Assembly: GCA_963989385.1 (NCBI GenBank)
Contig: OZ022509.1
Span: 80,734,043-80,798,042 of the forward strand
DNA from: Ctena decussata
Taxonomy: Eukaryota; Mollusca; Bivalvia; Lucinida; Lucinidae
Direction: 5' to 3'
Length of the DNA stretch: 64,000 nucleotides
Shown here: in pieces, positions 21,393 to 32,484 of the stretch
How positions within the stretch are numbered: the first letter of the stretch is position 1
Layout: each line of letters starts with the position of its first letter
Notes under the pieces: generated by a model
Told to the model about the DNA's origin: nothing
Database searches by the model: none
The model's input: the letters and a program-made list of their open reading frames with translations, nothing else
Translations under genes and position numbers: made by a program

Positions 21393-22625
21393 GTTAACTG
21401 ATAAATGAGTATAACAGATATAAGGTTTAACCAAATCGATGTTAGTCCTACACCTATGCCACCCTGATGCCATTTGTTCCGCTCTGGGCAAACTAAACTA
21501 AATGCAAACTTATCCATTGTTAATTGTCAGTGGGTTTTGGAGAATAATGCTTATTAAATCAAAGGTCTCATAACCCGTGCAGATCATCTGAAACTGAAAA
21601 TGCAAAACGGTGGACATGCGACTACCATAAAAAAGCATACTTAATTGTCCTTCATTTTTTTTCTTTACACATTGAATCCATATATGCATCTTCGCAAGCC
21701 AAGGGTACCAATCAGTACATCTTGGCTTGCGAAGATGCCTTATATGTAATTATTTATAAAATGTATACTAGTATACTGCTTCTAGTATAAACAGTTTGGT
21801 GTATTAAGCCAAATGTCCTAGCAAAATCACCTGTTTCATAGACAGCAAATGGCCTATAGCATATATTATTAGCGTATGTTATTTTAGTGTTTTCGATTTA
21901 AATATCGTTCTTTGACACTATCTGTTATAATTTTTGCACAAAGAATTAAACCGTATTGCATCTGTTTACTTCTTTCTTCAATTATCTTAGGACTCTCAAT
22001 TCTAATCGAATGACTGATGGCTACGTATTTGGAAAAGCCAATACTTGATCATGGCCGAAGTCTGCTGAGCTCGAATTGGTGTTGAAGCCGGTGACAAGTA
22101 ATAGGAGGCTCGTCCTTCAACAACCAATCAAATTTTAGCGACACACGTGTTTCTTTCATTTCTTCACTCATGACAATGAACCGAAAAAATATGTTACTAC
22201 CAGACTACAAAGAGGTCAAAAACTTCCCATTGATCAACATCTGGACCAGCTGAATGTTATCAATAATTTATATATTATTAAGCAATATTTCGTCAAGTAA
22301 ATCCCATTCTACAACAGTTCTATCAATTAGCACAGATTTGCGTGATTTCTTACATGTAGGGTGTGATCAGTCTTCGACAAAAAAAAAAAAATCATTGACT
22401 GATCAATGTATTAATAGTTAGTCAAAACATACGCAACTGCACCTCTGCACGTAAACATTGCCATTTTAAGCCGATTATGTAAAGGAGTAGAACATCTATA
22501 GAGCTCTAGATCTACATAGCTGTTAATCTATAGAACTTTATAGACCTGCAAGATCTTGGCCTACTGAGCCTTTCCTGTTGTTATGAATAAAACATCTAAC
22601 CCCAGAAAAAGTTTATTATCGCGCT
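21393..22625. other. Spacer with one short palindrome
   Basis: 21686-21738 is a palindrome, GCATCTTCGCAAGCCAAG and its complement, related to words at 41440-41537 and 48990-49055. Otherwise no gene or repeat recognised. A poly-A run lies at about 22379-22392. Confidence 0.45.
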
Positions 22626-22852
22626 GGCATGCAACGTTGAATCGACACTATGTTGTTTCCACGTCATGACATTGAATCAACGTTGATTCAATGTTGATAT
22701 AATTAACTGTGTGCCCAGTGGGTATTACTATTTTCCTTCTGTACTAGCAGTAGCCACACAACGTCGAATCAAGTGACACTCAACGTCGACTCAGACACGA
22801 CGTTGAATCGACGTTGATTCAATATTAATTCAACTTGACGTTGTGTGATCAA
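22626..22852. mobile_element. TTGATTCAA/CGTTGA word-array MITE, two partial copies
   Basis: 22626-22722 and 22742-22852 are built from CAACGTTGAATC, GACGTTG and TTGATTCAATGTTG repeated in both orientations, with TGTGCCCAGTGGG between. The same build occurs at 39735-39940 and 32224-32300. A word-array foldback with CCCAGC(A/G)GGC-type ends is implied. Confidence 0.65.
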
Positions 22853-22880
22853 TTGATGTTCTCCATGATGGCTTCTGCCG

Positions 22881-22903
22881 CCCCCCCCCCCCCCCCCCCC
22901 CCC
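22881..22903. repeat. Poly-C tract, 23 C
   Basis: Homopolymer followed by CACACA-rich sequence. Length is prone to sequencing error. The plus frame at 22835-23026 is driven by it and is not a gene. Confidence 0.9.
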
Positions 22904-23095
22904 GCTCTCATTCACACACACCAAACACCCAACACACACATCTGCTGGCTACGGCCAATATATGAGCTATGTTATATTTTCATTTTTTTCATCAGACAAT
23001 TGATTCGGAAATGTTATTCAATTTAATTTTATATTTTTATTCCCCCCAAAATGATTTTAACTAACGTTACTATCATTATTCATTATTTCTCTTCA

Positions 23096-23258
23096 GGAGC
23101 GGCTGTAGCGTAGTGGATAACACTCCTGACTACCAATCCAGGGGTCGCAAGTTCGATCCCCCGCTTCTCCGGTCTTTCGGATGAGACTTTAAACCGAGGT
23201 CCCGTCTCCATATGACCTCGTTGTTGGTGGGACGTTAAACCCGAGTTCACTCACTCAC
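23096..23258 (+). mobile_element. SINE-2 (tRNA-derived), exact 12-bp TSD
   Basis: TATTTCTCTTCA flanks both ends (23084-23095, 23259-23270). Head GCGGCTGTAGCGTAGTGGAT with B box GTTCGATCCCC, body GGTCTTTCGGATGAGAC and GGGACGTTAAACCCG, tail (TCAC)n. Other copies: 36013-36183 (minus) and 51382-51543. The loop around ACC would suggest a glycine-like anticodon, but the tRNA source is uncertain. Confidence 0.9.
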
Positions 23259-23270
23259 TATTTCTCTTCA

Positions 23271-23475
23271 TTGGTTATTATTATTACTTCTACTATTTTA
23301 CAGTAAATTCAGACTTAGTATCATAAGTATTATTGTTTGTTTTATTAGCTAAATCATAAAATCCGACCGGGATTTGATCTATCTTCTTATCGATTATCGT
23401 TATTATATACAGACAGACTCGAAATTGGTTAGTTCTGCTGTCAGATTTCTGCTTGGTCTAAAAAACAAAACAAAA
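23271..23475. other. AT-rich spacer
   Basis: No gene or repeat seen. The 71-codon plus frame from 23374 runs into the following palindrome and is not supported. Confidence 0.4.
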
Positions 23476-23642
23476 TTGAGCCGCGAAACGAGAAAACTAG
23501 CAATGTGGTTGTGTGCCCAGCGCAGACTCAGATCAGCCTGGGCATTCGCTCAGTCTGATCAGACTGGGTGGATGCCCAGGCTGATCTGAGTCTGCGCTGT
23601 GCGCACAACAACTTTGTTGTTTTTCTCGTGTCGCGGCTCATT
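23476..23642. mobile_element. MITE-2 foldback, short form
   Basis: TTGAGCCGCGAAACGAG to CTCGTGTCGCGGCTCA. Arms CAGATCAGCCTGGGCATTCG and CAGGCTGATCTGAGTC. The middle TAGACCCTTAGCTACC module of the long form is deleted, leaving ~167 bp. Confidence 0.8.
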
Positions 23643-24048
23643 AATTGACTTGATCGTCATCTTAATATAAAATCAGTATAGACTTACCTATAATATACAA
23701 TAAATCCGTTTAATCACCGGAAATATTTATAAATCAAATATATCACATGTAAAATATCAATGTAGTTCAAAAATATATTATTGCATAGGCCTACTTGTAA
23801 ATTCGATTTGCATTTGTTACAAAATTTACAATCTTCTTTAGATCTGTCTGTTAAAATAAAATATGACCTATATTAACTTAAAACAAACACATATTGCAAG
23901 ACAGTCATTAAGTTTATTACAACGCACCCATTTATGTAAGATTACCTGCTTAAGGTGCACCACAAAAGATTAAGCTAGATCTACCAAGCTCGACTGTTGC
24001 CGCTGCATCTACAGTCAGCGTCGATGCAATCGTAAAAACTATAAAATT
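23643..24048. other. AT-rich spacer
   Basis: No open frame, repeat or RNA gene recognised between two MITE-2 copies. Confidence 0.4.
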
Positions 24049-24281
24049 TGAGCCTCGAAACGACAAAACCAACAAAGTGGTTGAGACTCAGATCAGCTTG
24101 GGCATCCATCCAGTCTGACCAGAGTCTTTGATGTGCGCTTAAAGGGTAGCTAAGGGTCCGATTTAGCTCCATGCGGCTGTAGGAAAGACTCTGATCAAGC
24201 TGGGCGGATGCCCAGGCTGATCTGAGTCTGCGCTGGGCGCACAACCACTTTCTTTGTTTTCTCCGTGTCGTGGATCATATT
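24049..24281. mobile_element. MITE-2 foldback, decayed long form
   Basis: TTTGAGCCTCGAAACGAC to GTGTCGTGGATCATA, with GCGGATGCCCAGGCTGATCT and GGGTAGCTAAGGGTCC. One arm has a deletion near 24085. The minus frame 23981-24244 is a by-product. Confidence 0.75.
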
Positions 24282-24291
24282 TATACGTTTT

Positions 24292-25021
24292 TATGAGGTG
24301 CCGTTTTCCTATAAATTCCCTGTTTTGTGATCCTAAAGTCATGTCTAATTTTTGAAATCACACAATCTATTTACTGATATCACTAAATCGACGTTGTGAT
24401 ATCACAAATTTCATTTTGTGATATCACCACAGGGACCAACCGTAACGCCGGAAAAGTGGTCGAAACGCAGGATTTGCGGTGTTTTCACGCCGGATTGCGG
24501 TATTTTTCGTAGGATTCGCCGCCATTTTTGTTGACAGTTTTCGAGGTGGGTTGAAAAAACTATTTATTTATAACGTAAGGAGATTTTGTGTGAGCATTAG
24601 AAGTAGCCTATCCGGATCTACATAGATGCCTTTAATCGCCAGATCTTCTGTTGGTACATAGATATTGTTGACATATGCAATCAGTCAAGGAGAAAATTGT
24701 TTTGCATGTTCGGCCAAACGCTCAGACAGCATTCGAAGCCAGAGGGTTCGTACTTTCTTCAGTTTCCTTAAATTCTTGACCAACTGGTGGATGAATTTGC
24801 ATTTTTAAATAAAACTACATCTTAAACAGCCGATTGCATAGGATCTTTTGCCTGAGGAGGAATAGACTGAGACACAATATGCGAAATTCAAAGTAACGCC
24901 GGATAATGTGGTAACTTCAGGTTTCTCATTTGGCCTGTATTTTCACAGACAAACATATCTGAAAGGGTAAAACACAGGTTAAATACTTATGTTAATGCAG
25001 TTTAGGCGTAAGACTGCTCCC
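24292..25021 (+). repeat. ~730-bp dispersed repeat, copy 1
   Basis: From GAGGTGCCGTTTT through a GTGATATCAC cluster (24375-24430) and ACCGTAACGCCGGAAAAG to AAGACTGCTCC. It matches, in inverse orientation, 30223-31243, in the same order. Contains CGCCGCCATTTTTG near 24520 and ACGCCGGATAATGTGG near 24897. No coding frame. Its class is unknown. Confidence 0.75.
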
Positions 25022-25209
25022 TTCAGCATTCCATGAGAGTCACCATGAATTTTTCAATATTTTCTTTGTCGAAATTTCCAGGAGTATTTTTGTTTTCGCC
25101 AGTTTTTATTTTAAGACATGTCTTCTTCTGGCATGTTTCATATTCCTTTTAGGTTGAAAGGCCAGGTGACGGAAATATATTCACCAAGCTGTGAATAACT
25201 ACAAATATC
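25022..25209. other. Short spacer before the RTE 3' end
   Basis: No feature recognised. The match to the 30.2-kb repeat ends at about 25021. Confidence 0.4.
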
Positions 25210-26870
25210 TGGTTCTATTCTATTCTACCCCTTTACCTTACAAGGTCGTTTGGGCACCACAGATGACTTCAAAACTATCCCTTTCCACCTTGTCCTGTTT
25301 TCAGCTGCCCTAGCTGAGCTGGCGAAATCCATTCTTGTCCACTCTTTAATATCATTGGCATCACCTTTTCTTCTGTCTACCTCTTCTTCTTTCATTGCGC
25401 CCTGTAGAAACGTCTTTGCCAAACCAGAGGACATTGAGATGTGTACAAACCACCTTGGTTTCCGTTTCTTGACCAGGGCCAGAAGTTCATTATATTCTTC
25501 AATGGCCGCTTTGATCTTTCTGCGAACCTCTTCATGGGTTATATGGTCCTTGTACGAAATGTTTAGTAATCTTCGGTAGCATCTCATTTCAAAGGCCTGC
25601 GTTTCTCTGACTCTGCTGTCAAGATCCACTATTCACAGGCATACAGAAATATGGAAATTACAAGGGAGCGCATAAGTTTTACCTTTGATCCAGCCGGGCC
25701 GGGTAGCGCAATCGGTAGGGCACCTGACTCGTAAGTCAGAGGTCCTGGGTTCGAATCCCGGTCTGGCCACATACTTTCGTTTCTCCTTCCGCTGATTCAA
25801 GAAGGGCAGTTGTCAGTTACTGGCGAAAGTATGTGCACTTAGTACTGGTTAACCGCTTAGGAGGTCTAAGCCTGCCCAGGAATAGTGTGGTTAGGTTAAC
25901 TGACCGTCCCGACATGACCTTAGTTGTTTACCGTGGACGTTAAGCATCAAATCAACCAACCAACCAACCTTTGATCCAAGAGATAGGCCGTTATTTCTCC
26001 TAATTGGCTTCAGCTTTATAAAAGCTGAAGTGGCCTGTTCAATCCTTGAGAGAACATCCTGTTTAGACCCATCATCTGAGACAACTGCTCTAAGGTATAT
26101 GAAGCGTGTTACAGTACCCAGCTTCTGTCCTTTTATCTTGATCTTCCTCTGGATGTCATTGGCGCTGTTTGTCATCAGTTTAGTCTTCTTAGCACTGATC
26201 TCCATCTTAAACCTTTTGCACGGTTGGCGAGACTTTCAACTGGGGCTTCTAGTTCCTGCTCTTTCTGCTCTACCACAGCTAGAGCATCTTTGTCATCTGC
26301 AAACTGCAGATACGTAATATTTCTGCCGCCTTTGCTAACCTTTCATCATGTTCTTCCAGAGCATCAGACACGATGAGTTCGAGAAAAAATGTTGAACAGG
26401 GTGGGTGACAAAGGACATCCTTGCCTTACTCTAACTGTTGTTCTGAATCATTCTTTCGCGCTGCCATTCATCAGGAATGCATTTGTAGCCTTTACGCAGA
26501 GCTGCTCAACGGTGCAAACTAGATTTGCACTGATATTGTACTTCCGCATTGTGGCTCATGAGGCTGCATGCCATACTCATCCAGAGGCTTTTTTTAAATT
26601 AATGAAGACATGGTACAGATTTTATTGATTTTAAGATACTTTTCACACAAGCTTCTAAGGTTGAAGAGCTGGTCTGTGGAACTCCTTTCTGCTCTGAACC
26701 CGGTTCACCCCAGGTTAAATCCCCTGGCATTTCTTATTTCCGTTTTTATGCCCAGAACTTCAAAGAAGTTGAAAGGGCAAGTTGCTGTCGCCTTATCTGT
26801 TCGTCAGTTCTTCCTCTCGTCCTTAACGCCTGAAGCAGCTACTGGGCTGGAGAACCATTGCGCCTAGGAA
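25210..26870 (-). pseudogene. RTE-type (BovB-like) retrotransposon fragment, broken
   Basis: Minus strand. RT motifs VRQGCPLSPTLFNIF (about 26395-26430) and FADD (26292-26303) are followed by DISAKKT-like and KGQKLGTVTRFIYLRAVVSD words (26205 down), then FEMRCYRRLLNISYKDH, KKRKPRWFVH and the C-terminal ENRTRWKGIV...SSVVP near 25240-25290. That order is typical of RTE-clade ORF2 C-termini. The 3' end has a GAATA-like tail at 25205-25225. Frameshifts lie between QGCPLSP and FADD, and a SINE-1 (25693-25966) splits it. The N-terminal endonuclease is not seen. Confidence 0.85.
25693..25966 (+). mobile_element. SINE-1 inserted in the RTE fragment, exact 12-bp TSD
   Basis: ACCTTTGATCCA at 25681-25692 and 25967-25978. 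A-box word TAGCGCAATCGG at 25704-25715, B box GGTTCGAATCC at 25748-25758, (CCAA)n tail. It differs from the copy at 28401-28681 at about two positions by eye. The insertion postdates decay of the RTE copy. Confidence 0.95.
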
Positions 26871-26874
26871 ATTG

Positions 26875-27720
26875 AAAGTTATTTCCCTGACAATCATTAC
26901 TGATGTAGCTACTAGGCTCAAGAACCATTGTGCCTTGGGTTTCGCAATCCCATATACCAATATGTCATGAAAACTAAGGGGACCCACGTTGTTTTCCTCT
27001 GTCAGATTTGTACTGTTATTATAGTTACCTCCCCTTTCTTAAAATTAAGATAAAGTCAGTTACCATAATATCTAAAGAAGTATTAAAGCTAGGATAATGA
27101 TATTTAGTATACAGTTTTTGGGTGAGATGTACAAGATCTGATTAATCTTTGGGCAAATTTGGTTGAAAATGACTGAGTTAGGCCCTTCAGTATTCAAATT
27201 TGCAATTTTTCCGACTTCTGAACCAGTTTGCCCAGTTTTGGGAAACAAGTAGTTCTTGATGTACAAAAAGTTTTGACAAAGATAAATGAATGTGTTAATT
27301 AATTACGGAGTATTTATCCTGATGGTCGCCTATGCAGATATGGGCTCAAGAACCGCTGGCTGTAGAAGTTGAAATTTACAATGTATATATGTTTATGTCA
27401 TGAAAAAAGTGAAAGCCTATTTTTTTCAGCCGTCGAACTTGTACTATAAGAGTTACCTCCCTTTATCAAAATAAAATCGAAATCTTATTAGCACAATATC
27501 TGAATAATCCTTTGCGAAAGGATGTTAACATTTAGCTTTAATATCAGATGTAGAAGAATTTATTAACATTTGGGCAAATTTCGTTTGAAAATGATGGAGA
27601 GATGCCCCTTGCTTGAATTTGATAATTTCCCAACTTCTAGGAAGCTTTTTTTGTATATTATTAGTCCGAAATGTGTCATATATTTTGGTAAAGATGAGGA
27701 AAATATCTTGTGTTTTTTTT
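26875..27720. repeat. Divergent ~440-bp tandem duplication
   Basis: 26930-27300 and 27330-27720 share, in order, GGCTCAAGAACC, TATGTCATGAAAA, TAGTTACCTCCC/GAGTTACCTCCC, TTTGGGCAAATTTGGTT/CGTT, TGAAAATGA, and AATTT(C)CGACTTCT-type words. Both copies are noncoding. Minus frame 27072-27266 and plus frame 27570-27848 are incidental. Confidence 0.6.
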
Positions 27721-28389
27721 ACTTTTGGACTTACATATTGAGATTAAACAAAATTTTAATAAACCATCTAGAGAACCATTTGAGATGGGATTGTGACATG
27801 TGGCCTACAGCTTGGAATCAGTATGTAGATAATCTGATTAATTTCTGAGAAATTTTCATAAAATTTATAGCACTGTGTCCTTTTTCAGATTTAGACATTG
27901 TAAAGCTTTGCTCCTTTAGTTCACGCTTAAGGTTGAAGGCATAGTCTTTCACAAACACAGTCTCTAGTTGAAGGAGACATGCCAGAAATTATACATTGCT
28001 ACATAAGACTACCGTATAATGGAAAATTTTCGCGTCGCCTAATTTTCGCGGAATTTCGCGGTCGGACTCCGCAAAATATTTTCCATGTTTCTACAAAATA
28101 GTAATACAGGGTGGATAACGTACGTCACAGTCACGTGATTCGGAGGATAAGGAACACAGACTTTTTTGCTCGATTGGCGAAGAAAACTGAGTTTATATTG
28201 CAGACTTAAGAACTGATTTTAATACGGAAAAGCCCAGCTACACCGCACTATTTTGTAGTTTTATTTGCATATATTATATACTAAAGATATCAAACCTGTT
28301 AATGGATTGCTCCGGAAAACCGATCTTTTTCTGAATATAAGGAACACACATCTGCTCGCCAACGACCCCAAACAAACAAACTAGGCAGT
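27721..28389. other. Spacer with solo CCGTATAATGG end
   Basis: 28014-28085 (ACCGTATAATGGAAAATTTT, then TTTTCGCGG, CCGCAAAATATTTTCC) is an end fragment of the TIR element complete at 61563-62283. The rest shows nothing recognisable. Confidence 0.5.
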
Positions 28390-28400
28390 CTATATCAGGG

Positions 28401-28681
28401 GAGCCGGGCCGGGTAGCGCAATCGGTAGGGCACCTGACTTGTAAGTCAGAGGTCCTGGGTTCGAATCCCGGTCTGGCCACATACTTTCGTTTCTTCTTCC
28501 GCTGATTCAAGAAGGGCAGTTGTCAGTTACTGGCGAAAGTATGTGCACTTAGTACTGGTTAACCGCTTAGGAGGTCTAAGCCTGCCCAGGAATAGTGTGG
28601 TTAGGTTAACTGACCGTCCCGACATGACCTTAGTTGTTTACCGTGGACGTTAAGCATCAAATCAACCAACCAACCAACCAA
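28401..28681 (+). mobile_element. SINE-1, exact 11-bp TSD
   Basis: CTATATCAGGG at 28390-28400 and 28682-28692. A-box word at 28414-28425, B box at 28458-28468. Anticodon loop CTTGTAA (TGT, threonine type). Tail of CCAA repeats. The reverse frame at 28274-28510 reads the SINE backwards and is not a gene. Confidence 0.95.
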
Positions 28682-28692
28682 CTATATCAGGG

Positions 28693-29573
28693 ATAATCTA
28701 AATCAATACCTTATATATGGCCAGCCCTGCCTTTATTATGGTTTTCATTTTTAAGGCTTTCTACGAGCAAAACAACAGAGAATTGAAAAGTCGGTAAGGG
28801 ACACAGCACTGTTTGATCGGATAAGGGACGCACGATAAAATCCAACAGGGGCTTTTATCACTTTTTTGTCAAAGAAAGGAGAAAAAAAGAGTGATACAAG
28901 CCCCTGTGTAAAATCTTCAAGAGCATTAAACCCTCAGAAGATGATCTTTATCGTGATATTTTAGGTCCGCCACACAAGTTATTCGTATTGTTTGTGATTT
29001 TAGCTGGTTTTTACATACGTTTTATACCCTTTCCATGATGCTGTTTTGACTCCAAAGATATGACCGGTCTCAAAATTTATTGAATTTACAACTTTCTTGA
29101 ACATTGGCTTTTGAGGTTATAATATATAACACATTTCTGTGTAAAAGCTCAAAAGTGATACAGAAAATTTAATACGGTTGCACATGAAGGACATAGTTTC
29201 AATCAGAATGTTCACAAGTGTGCAACTCGATTGTCAAATCAGATATATCGGTCACTTGAAGTATCCAGACGCACAATGCTACCGCGATCGTGAGAACCAT
29301 CAGCTAAGAGTGAGGTCTCCAAATAATTTTGGAAGGAGTCTTGGAACAAGGATATTTTAGGGAGTACAACTTGGTATATGTATATGAGACATGGTCATTT
29401 TTGGACAACAACTGACATCAGAAATTAAGATATTTATTTTGGTGCAAACTTAGATAATATTGTAGTCCTAGTCCGTCAGGAAACTAGGGAAATAGGTTCC
29501 CTCTGCGAATCCCACAACAGTATACCAAAGCTTGTGCTAGCCCATTTTTCCAGTTGATAACTACACTGTAAAA
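28693..29573. other. Spacer with a 61-bp palindrome
   Basis: 28846-28906: CAGGGGCTTTTATCACTTTT pairs with AAAGAGTGATACAAGCCCCTG. No gene recognised; the 60-codon plus frame at 29178 lacks support. Confidence 0.45.
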
Positions 29574-29941
29574 ATCGCGCTTAGCTAAACAACACAAGTG
29601 GTTACATGTTTAGGTGTAAACATGTCTAAGAATATGTCATATAGCTAAACATGTATGCCTTTTCTATTATTTTTCCGGACAAAGTCTGCTAACTACGTTT
29701 TATTCTGTTATGCATTTTTGATGAATCCGTTCTCTCTTTTCCCCGTTGAAGAACGAAAATAAGAGACGAAAATGTTGAGAGAGGAAATTTTCAAAAGAAG
29801 AAGGTAGATATAACCAGTTTTGTACATGTTTAATTTCTAAACCTAAACCTTAACATGTTGCAAATTGAACATGTTACGATTTAAACACATAAAAAATCGG
29901 ACTGCATTTTTTGCATTAGATCTAAACACATTTTTACAGTG
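29574..29941. mobile_element. TA-flanked TIR MITE, 368 bp
   Basis: Ends CACTGTAAAAAT and ATTTTTACAGTG with TA on both sides (29572-29573, 29942-29943). Subterminal TAAACATGT words occur near both ends. A TA target duplication is typical of Tc1/mariner-like elements, but the assignment is weak without a transposase. Confidence 0.6.
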
Positions 29942-30222
29942 TAAGTAAAGTGAAATGACTTTTATTTGTCACCGACATAATTACCTTTCAAACTTATATT
30001 GTAGCATTCAGTAAAGGAATAATAACACAAAAATGACACCAAACGCCTCATTGCAAATGTGGCAAGTAAGTGAACAGCTTTTTATTAAACAGATAACCAC
30101 TAAGCTGACTTCACTGGAGCTTACAATATATGGCGGCCTCATTGGCCGAGTGATAAAATGGTAATCTTACCGCCAGTTCGGGTCAAATGTGGGACTAGTC
30201 AAGTTCTACTTGTGGATGGTCA
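29942..30222. other. Spacer; possible tRNA-like remnant
   Basis: 30134-30190 (GGCGGCCTCATTGGCCGAG, then CCAGTTCGGGTCAAATG) has tRNA-like wording but no credible cloverleaf, and only one copy was noticed. Confidence 0.3.
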
Positions 30223-31243
30223 GGAGCGGTCTTAAGGCTAAATTGTATTAACATAAGAATTTTACCTGCGTTTTACTCTTTTAAATGTGTTTATCTGTGA
30301 AAATACTGGTCAAATGAGAAACCAGAAGTTGCCACTTTATCCGGCGTTACTTTGAATTTTGCATATTGTGTTTCGATCTGTGCTTCCTCGGACAAAAAAT
30401 CATGAGCAATCGGCTGTTTACTATGTAGTTATATTAAAAAATGCAAATTCATCCACCAGTTGGTCAAAAATTAAGGAAACTGAAAAAAAGTACGAACCCT
30501 CTTGCTTCAAATGCTGTCTGAGCGTTTGGCCGAACATGCAAAACAATTTTCTCCTTGACTGATTGCATATTTTAACAATATCTATGTACCAACAGAAGAT
30601 CTGGCGATTAAAGGCATCTATGTAGATCCGGATAGCCTAGTTCTAATGCTTACACAAAATCTCCTTACGTTATAAATAGATTTTTTTTCAACCCACCTCG
30701 GAAACTGTCAACCAAAATGGCGGCGAATCCTACGAAAAATACCGCAATCCGGCGTGAAAACACCGCAAATCCTGCGTTTCGACCGCTTTTCCGGCGTTAC
30801 GGTTGGTCCCTGTGATCACTAATTCTTTCGTATTGAATGATATCACAAAACCGATTTTTTTTGTGATATCACTAAAGCGATTTAGTGATATCACATAGCA
30901 ATAGTAATAGCAGCGGGCACATGACGCTTGGCGCACATGCCACTTTGTTGGTTTTCTTGTGTCGCGGCTCATAAATTTCGAAGTAAATGTTTTTATCTCT
31001 CGTTTATTAGATGGGCTGAGGCTGGCAGCACCTGATTGATTAACCTAACTATGCCTAATGGATTCTTACCAGCAAGCACACATGACGTCGGAGTGACGTC
31101 ATTTCAACGTCATGTGCCTGCTGTCATATATTCGAAATAGTGATATCACAAAATCGATAAAGTGATATCACAAAAATTCGATTTTGACAAATTCGACTTT
31201 GTGATTTCACAATAAGGAGATTTATATTAAAACGGTACCTCAT
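30223..31243 (-). repeat. ~730-bp dispersed repeat, copy 2, with an insert
   Basis: Inverse of 24292-25021. The repeat body is 30223-30812, followed by GTGATATCAC clusters at 30838-30895 and 31138-31165 and the end word AACGGTACCTC at 31231-31241. About 240 bp of extra DNA (30896-31137) splits it: a MITE-2 end fragment (30905-30972) and a TGACGTCA foldback (31071-31123). Confidence 0.75.
31071..31123. mobile_element. TGACGTCA-rich foldback, short copy
   Basis: CAGCAAGCACACATGACGTC to GACGTCATTTCAACGTCATG, ending GTGCCTGCTG. Same wording as 44241-44350. Confidence 0.65.
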
Positions 31244-31270
31244 GTATAGGTTTTCACATGTATTTCAAAA

Positions 31271-31354
31271 AAATGTGTATGCCTCCATTTTCAGCGTCAG
31301 TGTGAAATTGTGTGAAATTTTCACACTGACGCTGAGAACGGAGGCATACACATT
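31271..31354. repeat. Palindrome, 84 bp
   Basis: AATGTGTATGCCTCC pairs with GGAGGCATACACATT, and CAGCGTCAGTGTGAAA with TTTCACACTGACGCTG. A foldback with a very short loop. Confidence 0.75.
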
Positions 31355-31379
31355 CTTTTAAATACTTTTATTATGCAAC

Positions 31380-32083
31380 TCACGTGCATTCAATTTCCGG
31401 TATGCACACATCGTTTAATCAACATTATTGCATAAAAAGCAGTGCCGAGAGGTATTAACAGCCGTGCATCAATAGGCGAAAAGCCGTGTTTCAACAATGG
31501 TTTTCTCGCGCTGTTGAAACACGATGACAGAACTTTCGTTATGCTTTTGCCGGGCCACTAAAACCGCCATGCACTCTTGCCTTTCCCTTTTCGGTTAATT
31601 TACAATAATTGGTCGCGTGCTACCTATGTTTTCTTATGACGTCATCATGCTTTGTACTCTTATTACGTCATAAAGTACCGTCACGGATTTCAAAGCCATG
31701 TTGTCTTCATTCTTACGATGCCAAATGGAGAGTAAATAAGTGTTAAAGAAAACACGCATCCTAAGCTTTCAGTAATCAAGAACTGCAGGATGGTATCAGG
31801 CTTGTTCTGCATGGAAATTATTGGTCAAGGTATCTGCTTTTTGTTGATTAATTTACCATCTATTTTGCATCAACTACAACGACCATGTCTTGGATATTTT
31901 TCCGAAATGAGGTTGAATAGGATGATGGCAGCCATTTTGAATAGAATGAATGCTCTCGGGCAAGAAGACGGATATTAGTAAACAGATGCACCAGCGCGTT
32001 GGCTGTTAAACGGTGACAAAATAGAGTGCCAAGTTTTTTTCTCAAAATTTAACGAATAATTCGTTGAATTATGCAATAACAGC
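31380..32083. other. Foldback-containing spacer
   Basis: Hairpin 31485-31523 (GTGTTTCAACA / TGTTGAAACAC). Words ATTATTGCATAAAAAGCAG (about 31423) and GAATTATGCAATAACAGC (about 32066) may be remote inverted ends of one ~650-bp element. No gene called. Confidence 0.4.
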
Positions 32084-32221
32084 GATCAAACATTTGTTTT
32101 CAATGCATTAACATTTGCCAGGTCCCTCGGGAGATGTTGAAAACCTCGGCCTTCGGCCTCGGTTTCCAACATCTCCCTCGGGACCTGGCAAACGTTAATG
32201 CATGAAAAACCATGTTTGATC
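32084..32221. repeat. Near-perfect 138-bp palindrome
   Basis: GATCAAACAT...AATGCATTAAC at the left pairs with GTTAATGCAT...CATGTTTGATC at the right. GCCAGGTCCCTCGGGAGATG pairs with CATCTCCCTCGGGACCTGGC around CCTCGGCCTTCGGCCTCGG. Confidence 0.85.
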
Positions 32222-32223
32222 CC

Positions 32224-32300
32224 TATATTGAATCAGCGTTGATCCAACGTCATAGAATCAAAGCTGGTATAATGTTGATTCAACCTTGTGTGTTCCGTGG
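32224..32300. mobile_element. TTGATTCAA word-array fragment
   Basis: Contains TTGAATCAGCGTTGATCC, AACGTCATAGAATCAA and GTTGATTCAACCTTGTGTG, close to 39831-39940 but truncated. Confidence 0.55.
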
Positions 32301-32484
32301 GTATGCTGCTTAAGACGTTTCGCTTACCAGCAGGTGTTATCAGTCGTAACGCCAATAATGACGTACTAGTGAAAATTGAAGACGTCAGGGAATATTTTCT
32401 ATACGCCAGTTTTTGCTATAATTACCACACCAGTGTATCTTTCTTAGAAAAATCTCTTTCACCTTCATGAAGTCATGTAGTTTA
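32301..32484. other. Spacer
   Basis: Nothing recognised; the 60-codon plus frame at 32288-32470 is unsupported. Confidence 0.35.

Noticed and set aside
25693..25770. Possible functional tRNA-Thr gene
   Set aside because: The cloverleaf is plausible, but the same body and tail follow it in five copies with TSDs, so it is the head of a SINE.
30134..30190. tRNA-like sequence
   Set aside because: Only scattered tRNA wording, no consistent stems, no second copy seen.
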